Origin: a virus
Virus record (IMG/VR): IMGVR_UViG_3300027763_000186
Span: 1-28,579 of that record
DNA length: 28,579 nucleotides
Reading direction: 5' to 3' (one strand)
The position numbers and the translations under genes were made by a program. Positions 6,511 to 13,238 of the stretch are shown piece after piece; the stretch's first letter is position 1; each line of letters opens with the position of its first letter. The notes under the pieces were generated by a model, which was not told the DNA's origin, did no database searches, and was given only the letters and a program-made list of their open reading frames with translations.

Positions 6511-7923
6511 TTAGAGAGCGTAACGATCACTCATTACAGTCTTAAGCATAATGCCTTCTGGAGTGAATTGATCCAAATCAGCGGCTAGCAAGCTAGTCAT
6601 TATACTTGGACTAAATCCACTTACCAATGCGGCACCACTCTTGTCTGCCTTTACAGGTACGTTATCTGAACTGTTTAGGTTCCAGAAAACAATCTGTGGC
6701 ACAGAGTAGCCTGCGGCTTCGAACTTGCGTTCGATCATTTCCATTGCGCTGTCGTCGTAACGGGCGCATTGGTTGAACTGCATGTCTGACAAGATCAGCA
6801 ACATGGCTGGCATGTCGCTAGCTGGTACTGAACTCTTAACCGCAACGTCTAGGATCTTGTCCATAGCCGCGTTTAGGTTAGTGCTCATGTCCCAATCACT
6901 CTTGCTCATTTGAGCAACTTTTTCAACAATGTTACCCTTTAGAGTAACAAGTTGTGGCTTGCTAGAGAAAGTCAAGAATGTGTCCTTGAACACGCCCTTG
7001 TTCTTGTCTGCTAGGTACAAGCCCAAGCTGATTGAAACATCCATGCAAGTTACATTAGAGTTCTTTCCTGCTGGGCAAGACATAGAACCGCTAACGTCTA
7101 CGATTGGCATGATGCTAGCATCTCCCACATAGTTTGGCAAGCTGTCCCATTGTGCGATCACATGGTCAGTTTCTGTCTTGTCAAACTTTGCACGGTAGCT
7201 ACCGATCACTCCCTTCAACACATCATGTGGGAAGATTGCAGAGGCGTTAACCTTAACAGTCTTGTCACCACTTACCAACTTGGCAACATACTCTGCAAAT
7301 GCAGGTGTGTGACGGTTGAATGCCTTCTTGTATTGGCGAGCCGCTACAGAAGGTACGTGACTGAAGTTGATGTTATCCCAATCTCCTGCACACATTTGGG
7401 TTTCAACAACCTTTGTAAGTGCCACAAGGCTCTTACGATATTGCTTAGGAGTCATTCCAAAGAAGGAACGAACTTCTGCGGCAATTTGACCCTTACGAGG
7501 AGTCCACTTTGCAGCCAAACCGTTGTTAGCACGAAGGGCATCACCCAACATGGTATAAGCGGCTGACTTTAGGTCAGGATTGGTAAAGACAAAGATGTCA
7601 TCCCAACGACCAACTTCTGGAACCTTGCGAAGCAAAGCCAAAGCGGCGTCTGGGTCAGTCTTTTCCAAGTGAACAAGAATGTCACGGAAAAGTTGACGTT
7701 CACCTGCACCACCACGGACATCACGTGCCCATTGTGCGATACGCAGTGCCACGTCTTGGTTTTCGACATAAGCGGCTGTGAAAGCAGGAACGATGTTCTT
7801 GCCACGGCTTGCACCAATGTTATAGAAAAGATCAACAGTCTTCTTGGCTGTTGATGCACGAGCCTTCATGCCATTGGCAGTACGGGCTTCTTGATTTGCG
7901 ATTGCGTTTACAAATGCGTTCAT
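6511..7923 (-). CDS. DUF2828 protein with vWA domain (Ro60-like architecture)
   Basis: A 470-residue protein from ATG 7923, chosen because AAAGGTAATTAAA precedes it; the open frame runs 22 codons further up into an RNA element. The N-terminal half has DUF2828 hallmarks: DLFYNIGASRGK, WARDVRGGAGERQLFRDIL, VGRWDD, and FSHVPSVAARQYKKAF. The C-terminal third is a von Willebrand A fold with a complete MIDAS motif (IVDVSGSMS) and later LLILSDMQF. A helical-repeat part plus vWA is the layout of Ro60/TROVE proteins, which hold misfolded RNAs and Y RNAs, so RNA binding is the leading hypothesis. Three tandem structured RNA elements lie between its promoter and start. Confidence 0.85.
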   Translation of the reverse strand: MNAFVNAIANQEARTANGMKARASTAKKTVDLFYNIGASRGKNIVPAFTAAYVENQDVALRIAQWARDVRGGAGERQLFRDILVHLEKTDPDAALALLRKVPEVGRWDDIFVFTNPDLKSAAYTMLGDALRANNGLAAKWTPRKGQIAAEVRSFFGMTPKQYRKSLVALTKVVETQMCAGDWDNINFSHVPSVAARQYKKAFNRHTPAFAEYVAKLVSGDKTVKVNASAIFPHDVLKGVIGSYRAKFDKTETDHVIAQWDSLPNYVGDASIMPIVDVSGSMSCPAGKNSNVTCMDVSISLGLYLADKNKGVFKDTFLTFSSKPQLVTLKGNIVEKVAQMSKSDWDMSTNLNAAMDKILDVAVKSSVPASDMPAMLLILSDMQFNQCARYDDSAMEMIERKFEAAGYSVPQIVFWNLNSSDNVPVKADKSGAALVSGFSPSIMTSLLAADLDQFTPEGIMLKTVMSDRYAL

Positions 7924-7938
7924 TTTAATTACCTTTAC

Positions 7939-7992
7939 AGAATGTATTTTTTTTCGATATGCTTGAAAATTTTGAGTTGCTGTTAACATTCT
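7939..7992 (-). ncRNA. AGGAT/ACAGCAA element, copy M3
   Basis: Arms AGAATGT and ACATTCT pair over 7 bp; conserved TAACAGCAA follows the 5' arm. The 3' arm runs into the ribosome site of the DUF2828 gene. It differs from the other copies by a compensated base pair (GAAT/ATTC instead of GGAT/ATCC). Confidence 0.6.
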
Positions 7993-8004
7993 AAAACTTT
8001 AAAC

Positions 8005-8229
8005 AGGATGATCGTGCTAATGAGTTTATTTTCTGGTCCGGCCAATCATAGCACCCGGACCCTATCAACATTCATGTTGCCTAGTTTGTGTTTTTCTGTA
8101 CAAACATCATATTCCGGATTCCCCGGACCTATCTATTCTATCAGTGTCTATTTCTAGAAAGCATTTCTGCCTGTCCTCCGACCACCTTCTATAGCATTAA
8201 GTTGTAGTTTAAATTGCTGTAGTCATCCT
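8005..8229 (-). ncRNA. AGGAT/ACAGCAA element, copy M2 with long insert
   Basis: Arms AGGATGA / TCATCCT (7 bp) enclose about 210 nt. ACAGCAA follows the 5' arm and CTGTTT ends it. The insert folds locally: GGTCCGG/CCGGACC, TCCGG/CCGGA, GTTTGT/ACAAAC and CAACA/TGTTG hairpins can be drawn. Confidence 0.6.
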
Positions 8230-8238
8230 ATGACTAAC

Positions 8239-8402
8239 AGGATCGTTGTTGACTGCTTTTATTTTACACAGGCCATCACTCTGTGCTCGTTAGTCTTGTT
8301 TCAATAGTTACCTTCAACGCTCGGTGTTTTTACGCACTCCGCTCCACCAACTACCACAGTGTCTAACAGTTCATAGTATATGAATGTTGCTGTACCGATC
8401 CT
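8239..8402 (-). ncRNA. AGGAT/ACAGCAA element, copy M1 with insert
   Basis: Arms AGGATCG / CGATCCT (7 bp) enclose about 150 nt; GTACAGCAA follows the 5' arm and CTGTTA ends it. First element after the promoter at 8440-8468, so M1, M2 and M3 may be transcribed together with the DUF2828 mRNA. Confidence 0.6.
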
Positions 8403-8439
8403 AAAACTTTCTACAAGCATCTCTGCTTGCTATGTATCT

Positions 8440-8468
8440 ATTATAACAGCTTTACTGTTATCTGTCTA
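8440..8468 (-). promoter_or_regulatory. sigma70 promoter
   Basis: TAGACA, 17 nt, TATAAT. It reads into the M1-M2-M3 RNA elements and the DUF2828 gene. Confidence 0.75.
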
Positions 8469-8499
8469 TGTCTTTTGGACAACTATCCAAAATATATTT

Positions 8500-8574
8500 T
8501 GGTCTCCCAGGAGGGAATCGAACCCACATTTACTCTTTAGGAGAGAGTGGTTCTATCCATTGAACTACTGGGAG
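8500..8574 (-). tRNA. tRNA-Arg (CCU)
   Basis: Cloverleaf with 7-bp acceptor CTCCCAG/CTGGGAG, A73 and encoded CCA. Anticodon loop CTCCTAA on a 5-bp stem. Last gene of the array in transcription order. Confidence 0.9.
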
Positions 8575-8581
8575 AAAGATT

Positions 8582-8682
8582 TGGTGTGGTCGGTTGGATT
8601 TGAACCAACAAAGACGGCCAATAGCCTAGTCCCGTCCCTCACCATTTCTGGATTGGAGCTCTGCCAATTTGCTTACGACCAC
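8582..8682 (-). tRNA. tRNA-Leu (class II; anticodon probably CAG)
   Basis: Acceptor GTGGTCG/CGACCAC, A73, CCA, a long variable arm closed by GACGG/CCGTC, and a Leu-type D loop (AATTGGCAGA). The anticodon arm is irregular: the best fit has loop TCCAGAA, giving CAG with C instead of U at position 33 and an A-A pair closing the loop. The promoter at 8689-8717 is directly upstream. Confidence 0.75.
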
Positions 8683-8688
8683 GTATAC

Positions 8689-8717
8689 ATTATACGTTCT
8701 TTAAGGCAAACTGTCAA
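8689..8717 (-). promoter_or_regulatory. sigma70 promoter
   Basis: TTGACA, 17 nt, TATAAT, reading into the tRNA-Leu and tRNA-Arg(CCU) genes. Confidence 0.85.
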
Positions 8718-8726
8718 GTCCGAAGT

Positions 8727-9161
8727 TTAAACGTGATACTCATAGTTGATAGTATCTGCATTTTCACGGAAGGTTTCTGCTCCGTTTTTGTGATGAAATT
8801 TCTTTGCCATTTCAGTCTTAGGACTTAGTGTAACAAAGCGGTTTAGAGTAGGATATTCTGCTTTCAATGCTTCTGTTGCTTTGAATAACAGATCTTTTCC
8901 AGAACCTGGCTTGTAACTCCAAATTGTGTAGAAAATTGCCGCAGTAGGCGCACTTGCTGTTTCTGCTAAATCTTCTACGCTACTAGGGATAAAGTCATGT
9001 AGGCTAACACATACCATTGCGGCAGGTGTATCTTGATCCATTAGGGCAATAACCATACGGCCATCGCTGACTCTAAAGTCAACTGATAGATTCGGTCGAA
9101 CTGGATCATCCTTAATATACTCTAAAAGGCTATTAGAAATGTCTCTAATAAATTTGATCAT
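8727..9161 (-). CDS. GNAT-like acetyltransferase (tentative)
   Basis: A 144-residue protein. The C-terminal part reads RFVTLSPKTEMAKKFHHKNG followed by AETFRENADTINYEY, a pattern of GNAT-type phage proteins in which a final strand pairs after the acetyl-CoA helix. The middle has TIWSYKPGSGKDLLFKATEAL, which could be the pyrophosphate-binding helix. Substrate unknown. Ribosome site CGGAGT. It lies inside the tRNA array, between tRNA-Leu and tRNA-Cys. Confidence 0.5.
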   Translation of the reverse strand: MIKFIRDISNSLLEYIKDDPVRPNLSVDFRVSDGRMVIALMDQDTPAAMVCVSLHDFIPSSVEDLAETASAPTAAIFYTIWSYKPGSGKDLLFKATEALKAEYPTLNRFVTLSPKTEMAKKFHHKNGAETFRENADTINYEYHV

Positions 9162-9221
9162 GATTCGCTACTCCGTCTGTTATATACGTACTTATCTCTT
9201 TTCGCCAAAATCAGCGTTATA

Positions 9222-9299
9222 TGGAGTGGCGGGTCAGATTTGAACTGACGGTTTTACGGATTTGCAATCCGTTGCAATGGGCCTCTCTGCCACCGCCAC
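9222..9299 (-). tRNA. tRNA-Cys (GCA)
   Basis: Acceptor GTGGCGG/CCGCCAC, U73, CCA encoded; anticodon loop TTGCAAA on stem ACGGA/TCCGT. U73 and GCA are the Cys identity elements. Confidence 0.92.
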
Positions 9300-9310
9300 A
9301 TATTATTAGA

Positions 9311-9538
9311 AAGGAACTTGGAGAGTTTTGGTCGACGAAAGTCAGACTTGGCTACCCGCGGCATACAGTCGCGCTCTACTTGTCTAGCAAACATGGAGTA
9401 TCATATGCGTTCGAAGATCGCCCAGACTGTATGTCCTGATCTAGCACCCGGCTGGAGTATGGTCTATAACCATCAAATATTAAAGGCTTCCGACCCTTTA
9501 TACTTCCCACTACGGACTCCCGATACCCTAAGTTCCTT
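9311..9538 (-). ncRNA. Unidentified structured RNA of about 230 nt
   Basis: No protein or tRNA is recognised. The segment is closed by a perfect 9-bp inverted repeat (AAGGAACTT / AAGTTCCTT) and contains a second perfect 9-bp one (CATACAGTC at 9362-9370, GACTGTATG at 9425-9433). It fills the gap between tRNA-Cys and initiator tRNA exactly. Confidence 0.45.
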
Positions 9539-9548
9539 ACTGATAAAA

Positions 9549-9624
9549 TGGTTGCGGGTGAAGGATTCGAACCTCCGGCTTCTAGGTTATGAGCCTAGCG
9601 GTCTGACCACTGACGTAACCCGCG
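9549..9624 (-). tRNA. Initiator tRNA-fMet (CAU)
   Basis: Has the bacterial initiator hallmark, an unpaired C1-A72 at the acceptor end (5' CGCGGGT, 3' ACCCGCA), with A73 and CCA. Anticodon loop CTCATAA on stem CTAGG/CCTAG. Only two of the usual three G-C pairs border the loop. Confidence 0.9.
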
Positions 9625-10118
9625 ATAACTTTATAGGTGCTCTCTGTCCGAGTCGAACGGAACCTGCCAAACTCCTCATCTTCCTTGCACTCCTTGTTCT
9701 TTCTAGAATCGAATAAGGGTTGTGTTCTCAAGTGTAGTTTAGCTACAGAAAGCATTTATAAAGTGTCTAGCTACCTACACCACATAGGCCCTAGACTGAG
9801 CTGTTACTCTGTCCACGTGTTTCTTCTTCTGGTAAAGGTCAGCGTTCCTCACCCTAGGCTGTTTTCAGGATCCCTTAAATAGGGACTGTAAGGTCAAGTC
9901 CTAGTGTACCCCCTGTTCTATCGTTTCAGGGACGCTATTTCGTTAACGTAGAAATAGTAAGACGGGATTACTTCAAAATGAATTTGTTTATCGCTACACA
10001 ATGTCCAAGTCGTGCGCTGAACGTATTACTACGTTTGCTACGGGCATCAGGTACAGTAACAAGTGTCTTGGGCGACTCGCTACTCACATATGGGTAACCG
10101 TACACACATAAACAAAAC
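9625..10118 (-). other. 494-nt gap in the array with local hairpins, no identified gene
   Basis: No protein frame is convincing on either strand. At 9637-9665 there is a tRNA 3'-half-like piece (T arm TTCCG/CGGAC with loop TTCGACT) without a matching 5' half. Hairpins CTATTTC/GAAATAG (9937-9959) and AACGTA/TACGTT near 10019-10034 suggest structured RNA. RNase P RNA motifs were looked for and not seen. Confidence 0.4.
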
Positions 10119-10193
10119 TGGAAGAGCCAAGGGGAGTCGAACCCCTCTTCTCAGGATGAAAACCTGATGTCCTAACCGATAGACGATGGCTCC
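10119..10193 (-). tRNA. tRNA-Glu (UUC), copy 1
   Basis: Acceptor GGAGCCA/TGGCTCT with a G-U first pair, CCA encoded; anticodon loop TTTTCAT on stem TCAGG/CCTGA. Confidence 0.92.
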
Positions 10194-10199
10194 ATATTC

Positions 10200-10275
10200 T
10201 GGAGCGGGCGAAGAGGTTCGAACTCTCGACATTTACCTTGGCAAGGTAATGCTCTACCAACTGAGCTACGCCCGC
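10200..10275 (-). tRNA. tRNA-Gly (GCC)
   Basis: Acceptor GCGGGCG/CGCCCGC, U73, CCA; anticodon loop TTGCCAA on stem TTACC/GGTAA. Confidence 0.93.
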
Positions 10276-10282
10276 ATATATT

Positions 10283-10358
10283 TGGTGGAGGATAACGGGA
10301 TCGAACCGTTGACCTATAGCTTGCAAAGCTACCGCTCTCCCAGCTGAGCTAATCCCCC
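10283..10358 (-). tRNA. tRNA-Ala (UGC), copy 1
   Basis: Acceptor GGGGGAT/ATCCTCC, A73, CCA; anticodon loop TTTGCAA. Its 5' 30 bases are also the last codons of the cytochrome P450 frame. Confidence 0.92.
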
Positions 10359-11489
10359 ATTAATTTTTTCAATAATAATATTTGAAATCATATCAAAGTT
10401 GCCAGGTGCCGTTAAAACAAACTGATAGCCTGCTCGATCAGTGACTACTTTGTACTTACCTGCATGTGTTAACAACATACTCAAATATTGAATCATTACT
10501 GCTTTTGATATTGCTAATGCAATACACGAATGTAAACCAAACCCAAATCCTAAATTAGGAGTTGTTCTAGTAATATCAAAAACATCTGGATTTGTAAACT
10601 TTGAAGGATCTCTATTTGCAGAATCTAAACAAAGCACTACTCGTGTTCCAGGCTTAATCACTGTACCTTGTACAGTAACTTCTTTTAGAACTCTTCTAGC
10701 AAATCTAGCGGTCGCTGTATTAAATCTTAACGACTCATTAACTGCACTCGGTATTAACGAATAGTTAGATTGTAACTGATCTAAAATACTAACTATGTCT
10801 AATGTCAAATATTCTAGCGCACCTGTCATTGATGACATCCCGGCAAATAACGGTGTGGTAAAATTGTGTAGATTAAAATCTGTTTCTAATTTAAATACTT
10901 CTGCATATACTCCAGGTCCTAATGGATCTGTTTTACTAGACACTAAGTCTCTTACTAATTGCATAAATGTTATCAAACTTGTTTCGTCAGTAACATTATT
11001 GTTAGTATCAAGTGCCTTATTAGATGTTCTAAATGTTGTTAGTATTAAAGATTGCATATCATCTTTATTACAAGGCAAATTTAATATTTCTGTTACAATC
11101 CAAGCGGCAATTTCTTCTGCTAAATTTGATACATGTATCGTTGTATCTTTTAAAAACTTTTCTATTTTTAAATTTACAACAGATAATATCCTATCAATGT
11201 TATCTTTACTGTATGCTGATTTGAGAATTTCTTTTAATTTATCGTGTTGTGGATTATCGCTACTACCTAGAGTTTTTCCAAAACGTGTTGGTATTTCTCT
11301 AAGTAAGTTACCTTTTGCAGATGAAAAAATATCTGGATTACTCAATGCAAAAAGTACATCATCATATCTAGTGATAACATACATGTTGTACATGTTACTC
11401 CAATACAACTGATCAGCATCTCGAAGTTCTGAATAATAATTAAACTTATTCAGTAACCAATCATTAGAAAGTGGATCAAATTTTTCCAT
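10329..11489 (-). CDS. Cytochrome P450
   Basis: A 386-residue bacterial-type (soluble, class I size) P450. The I-helix has LFAGMSSMTGAL in place of the usual AGxxT, the K-helix ExxR is ESLR (AVNESLRF), and the heme loop is LGFGFGLHSCIALAIS with the thiolate Cys in FGxGxHxC; ANRDPSKFTNPDVFDITR is the usual meander. The frame ends inside the tRNA-Ala gene. The likely ribosome site GAGGAG lies in the acceptor end of the tRNA-Asn gene upstream. Its AT-rich codons differ from the neighbours, suggesting recent gain. It needs ferredoxin-type electron donors, none of which is in the window unless the rubredoxin serves. Substrate unknown. Confidence 0.92.
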   Translation of the reverse strand: MEKFDPLSNDWLLNKFNYYSELRDADQLYWSNMYNMYVITRYDDVLFALSNPDIFSSAKGNLLREIPTRFGKTLGSSDNPQHDKLKEILKSAYSKDNIDRILSVVNLKIEKFLKDTTIHVSNLAEEIAAWIVTEILNLPCNKDDMQSLILTTFRTSNKALDTNNNVTDETSLITFMQLVRDLVSSKTDPLGPGVYAEVFKLETDFNLHNFTTPLFAGMSSMTGALEYLTLDIVSILDQLQSNYSLIPSAVNESLRFNTATARFARRVLKEVTVQGTVIKPGTRVVLCLDSANRDPSKFTNPDVFDITRTTPNLGFGFGLHSCIALAISKAVMIQYLSMLLTHAGKYKVVTDRAGYQFVLTAPGNFDMISNIIIEKINGGLAQLGER

Positions 11490-11495
11490 TATACT

Positions 11496-11571
11496 TGGCT
11501 CCTCGACCTGGGCTCGAACCAGGGACCAACGGATTAACAGTCCGGCACTCTACCAACTGAGCTATCGAGGA
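11496..11571 (-). tRNA. tRNA-Asn (GUU), copy 1
   Basis: Acceptor TCCTCGA/TCGAGGA, G73, CCA; anticodon loop CTGTTAA. Its 3' end carries GAGGAG that can act as ribosome site for the P450 gene. Confidence 0.93.
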
Positions 11572-11578
11572 AAAAATC

Positions 11579-11800
11579 TTATTCGCTAGCAGTGGCACTA
11601 TTACTTGTTGTAACGTATCCGCCGTTACGAGGAGCGTTCTTATCACGTGGCGCTGTCTTAACAACAATAGCCGCCGCTAGTTCTGCTTGAATCATCATGC
11701 GCTTGTATTGATTACGTTGTTCATCTGTGGAACCTTTCATCAATGCAATCATGCGCTTGGCTGTTTTACTTAACTTAAATGTCTTACCGGGTTTTAACAT
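11579..11800 (-). CDS. Small basic hypothetical protein, 73 aa
   Basis: Starts MLKPGKTFKLSKTAKRMIAL after AAGGAAAAT. Helical N-terminal two thirds, Ser/Thr-rich tail. Not recognised. It sits between tRNA-Val and tRNA-Asn and is probably co-transcribed with them. Confidence 0.65.
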   Translation of the reverse strand: MLKPGKTFKLSKTAKRMIALMKGSTDEQRNQYKRMMIQAELAAAIVVKTAPRDKNAPRNGGYVTTSNSATASE

Positions 11801-11818
11801 ATTTTCCTTTTTGTATTT

Positions 11819-11893
11819 TGGTACCTGGTCACGGTTTCGAACCGCGGACCTTCGCCGTGTAAAGGCGTTGCTCTACCCCTGAGCTAACCAGGC
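11819..11893 (-). tRNA. tRNA-Val (UAC)
   Basis: Acceptor GCCTGGT/ACCAGGT, A73, CCA; anticodon loop TTTACAC on stem ACGCC/GGCGA. Confidence 0.92.
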
Positions 11894-11904
11894 AAACTAT
11901 CTTA

Positions 11905-11981
11905 TGGTCGGAGTACAAGGATTCGAACCTTGGACCCCCTGGTCCCAAACCAGGTGCGCTACCAGACTGCGCCACACTCCG
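11905..11981 (-). tRNA. tRNA-Pro (UGG), copy 1
   Basis: Acceptor CGGAGTG/TACTCCG, A73, CCA; anticodon loop TTTGGGA on stem CCTGG/CCAGG. Confidence 0.93.
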
Positions 11982-11984
11982 AAT

Positions 11985-12215
11985 TTATTTGACTCTTTTT
12001 AGGTATTCGGAACCAATCTTACCTGTTTGTATTTCAAGCAATGCTGTGATGTTGCTGTGAACATGTTCACGCTTGTCACTGTCTCTATGTTGACGCTTGA
12101 TTTCTTTTGCACGGGTTGCGGCAATTAATACTAGATTGTATCTATTTCCTACATTAGCAACACATAAATCTGTGTCAATTTCTGGACCACGACTAAGACC
12201 GATTGGTTTACTCAT
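11985..12215 (-). CDS. rpoZ: RNA polymerase omega subunit (RpoZ-like)
   Basis: A 76-residue protein. CVANVGNRYNLVLIAATRAK matches the omega core (E. coli: [21 protein letters not shown]), followed by VHSNITALLEIQTGKI, which corresponds to the TVIALREIEEGLI segment. Omega clamps the beta-prime C-terminus and helps RNA polymerase assembly. A phage copy could replace the host subunit and change promoter choice or ppGpp response; that is inference. Ribosome site AAAGGT. It lies between tRNA-Gly(UCC) and tRNA-Pro. Confidence 0.88.
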   Translation of the reverse strand: MSKPIGLSRGPEIDTDLCVANVGNRYNLVLIAATRAKEIKRQHRDSDKREHVHSNITALLEIQTGKIGSEYLKRVK

Positions 12216-12239
12216 ATATACCTTTACGTTATTAAACTA

Positions 12240-12313
12240 TGGAGCGGGATAAGAGAATCGAACTCTTGACCGAAGATTGGAAATCTGCTGTTTTACCATT
12301 AAACTAATCCCGC
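12240..12313 (-). tRNA. tRNA-Gly (UCC)
   Basis: Acceptor GCGGGAT/ATCCCGC, U73, CCA; anticodon loop TTTCCAA. Confidence 0.92.
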
Positions 12314-12320
12314 AACTAAA

Positions 12321-12404
12321 TGGTGCCCCAGGGGAGACTCGAACTCCCACGCCTTTCGACAATGGCTTCTAAGACCATCGTGTCTACCATTCCACCACCA
12401 GGGC
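12321..12404 (-). tRNA. tRNA-Leu (UAG)
   Basis: Class II with long variable arm; acceptor GCCCTGG/CTGGGGC, A73, CCA; anticodon loop CTTAGAA on stem ATGGT/GCCAT. Confidence 0.92.
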
Positions 12405-12413
12405 AAAAACTTT

Positions 12414-12488
12414 TGGTGCCGGATGTCGGGATTGAACTGACGACCTACCGCTTACAAGGCGGTTGCTCTACCACTGAGCTAATCCGGC
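12414..12488 (-). tRNA. tRNA-Thr (UGU), copy 1
   Basis: Acceptor GCCGGAT/ATCCGGC, A73, CCA; anticodon loop CTTGTAA on stem ACCGC/GCGGT. A consensus promoter lies directly upstream. Confidence 0.93.
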
Positions 12489-12496
12489 AAATAACT

Positions 12497-12525
12497 ATTA
12501 TAGCAGAATATTTAGTAGCTGTCAA
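12497..12525 (-). promoter_or_regulatory. sigma70 promoter within the tRNA array
   Basis: TTGACA, 17 nt, TATAAT; perfect consensus, between tRNA-Asp and tRNA-Thr(UGU), reading toward lower coordinates. Confidence 0.88.
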
Positions 12526-12542
12526 CTACTGTCTGCTATATC

Positions 12543-12619
12543 TGGCGGAGTAGACGGGACTCGAACCCGCGACCCCCGGCGTGACAGGCCAGTGCGCTAA
12601 CCAACTGCGCTACTACTCC
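12543..12619 (-). tRNA. tRNA-Asp (GUC), copy 1
   Basis: Acceptor GGAGTAG/CTACTCC, G73, CCA; anticodon loop CTGTCAC on stem CTGGC/GCCGG. Confidence 0.93.
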
Positions 12620-12624
12620 AAATA

Positions 12625-12714
12625 TGGCGGAGCGACTGGGAGTCGAACCCAGTGACCGGCTTTCACCGGTCTACGGATTAGCAATCCGCTGCCTTACCGT
12701 TCGGCCACCGCTCC
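12625..12714 (-). tRNA. tRNA-Ser (GCU)
   Basis: Class II; acceptor GGAGCGG/TCGCTCC, G73, CCA; anticodon loop TTGCTAA; variable arm ACCGG/CCGGT. Confidence 0.93.
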
Positions 12715-12717
12715 ATA

Positions 12718-12780
12718 TTAAAACACACTAACAACTACCAGAAACGACTATGTCTACTCGGTTCGGTCAATGTGCTTTAA
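12718..12780 (-). ncRNA. AU-stem element C1
   Basis: 10-bp closing stem TTAAAGCACA / TGTGTTTTAA (one G-U). It starts right after the CCA of tRNA-Tyr and ends just before tRNA-Ser(GCU). Shares GACATAGTC with C2 and TTAAAGCAC with C4. No cloverleaf could be drawn. Confidence 0.45.
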
Positions 12781-12782
12781 TA

Positions 12783-12866
12783 TGGTGGAGTATCCTGGGA
12801 TCGAACCAGGCATGTCTAAGACGGCGGATTTACAGTCCACTGCATCACCGTTGATGCTTCTACTCC
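12783..12866 (-). tRNA. tRNA-Tyr (GUA), copy 1
   Basis: Class II; acceptor GGAGTAG/ATACTCC (last pair mismatched), A73, CCA; anticodon loop CTGTAAA on stem GTGGA/TCCGC. Confidence 0.92.
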
Positions 12867-12925
12867 ACAAGGTTTACTTGTAATTAATTTTTAAAGAACG
12901 TATGTTAATCTCTTAACATGTATGT

Positions 12926-12954
12926 ATTATAACATCACTTTGTAGCATTGTCAA
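12926..12954 (-). promoter_or_regulatory. sigma70 promoter within the tRNA array
   Basis: TTGACA, 17 nt, TATAAT; perfect consensus, in the gap between tRNA-Ser(UGA) and tRNA-Tyr. Confidence 0.88.
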
Positions 12955-12971
12955 CTGATTTTTTTCATTAT

Positions 12972-13061
12972 TGGCGGAAGCGGTGAGATTCGAACTCACG
13001 GACCATTTCTGATCGTCTGTTTTCAAGACAGGTGCAATAAACCGGACTCTGCCACACTTCC
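12972..13061 (-). tRNA. tRNA-Ser (UGA)
   Basis: Class II; acceptor GGAAGTG/CGCTTCC, G73, CCA; anticodon loop CTTGAAA. Confidence 0.92.
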
Positions 13062-13086
13062 ATTGTCAGTTACTTAGTATATCAAT

Positions 13087-13163
13087 TGGTACCCCCTGTC
13101 TGATTCGAACAGACATCCAACTCCTTTTGAGAGAATCCGCACTACCAATTAGCGTAAGGGGGC
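13087..13163 (-). tRNA. tRNA with Leu anticodon CAA but class I body
   Basis: Acceptor GCCCCCT/AGGGGGT with G1-U72, A73, CCA; T arm normal. Loop CTCAAAA gives CAA (reads UUG). The variable region is only five bases, unlike any normal bacterial tRNA-Leu. Its 5' third (ACGCTAATTGGTA) is shared with the UAA tRNA at 14638-14714. Confidence 0.8.
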
Positions 13164-13164
13164 A

Positions 13165-13238
13165 TGGTGCTCTAACGTAGAATCGAACTACGATTGCTCG
13201 CATACCAAGCGAGTGTTCTACCATTAAACTATAAGAGC
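13165..13238 (-). tRNA. tRNA-Thr (GGU)
   Basis: Acceptor GCTCTTA/TTAGAGC (one T-T mismatch), A73, CCA; anticodon loop TTGGTAT on stem CTCGC/GCGAG. Confidence 0.9.

Noticed and set aside
9637-9665. A complete tRNA gene starting at the T-arm-like piece
   Set aside because: No matching acceptor 5' strand or anticodon arm within several hundred bases; kept only as part of the gap description.
9625-10118. RNase P RNA
   Set aside because: The conserved CR-I and CR-V blocks could not be found.
10084-10326. 80-aa minus-strand frame over 10084-10326
   Set aside because: It runs through three tRNA genes; the apparent protein is translated tRNA sequence. The same holds for other frames of 60-100 aa across 8500-17012.
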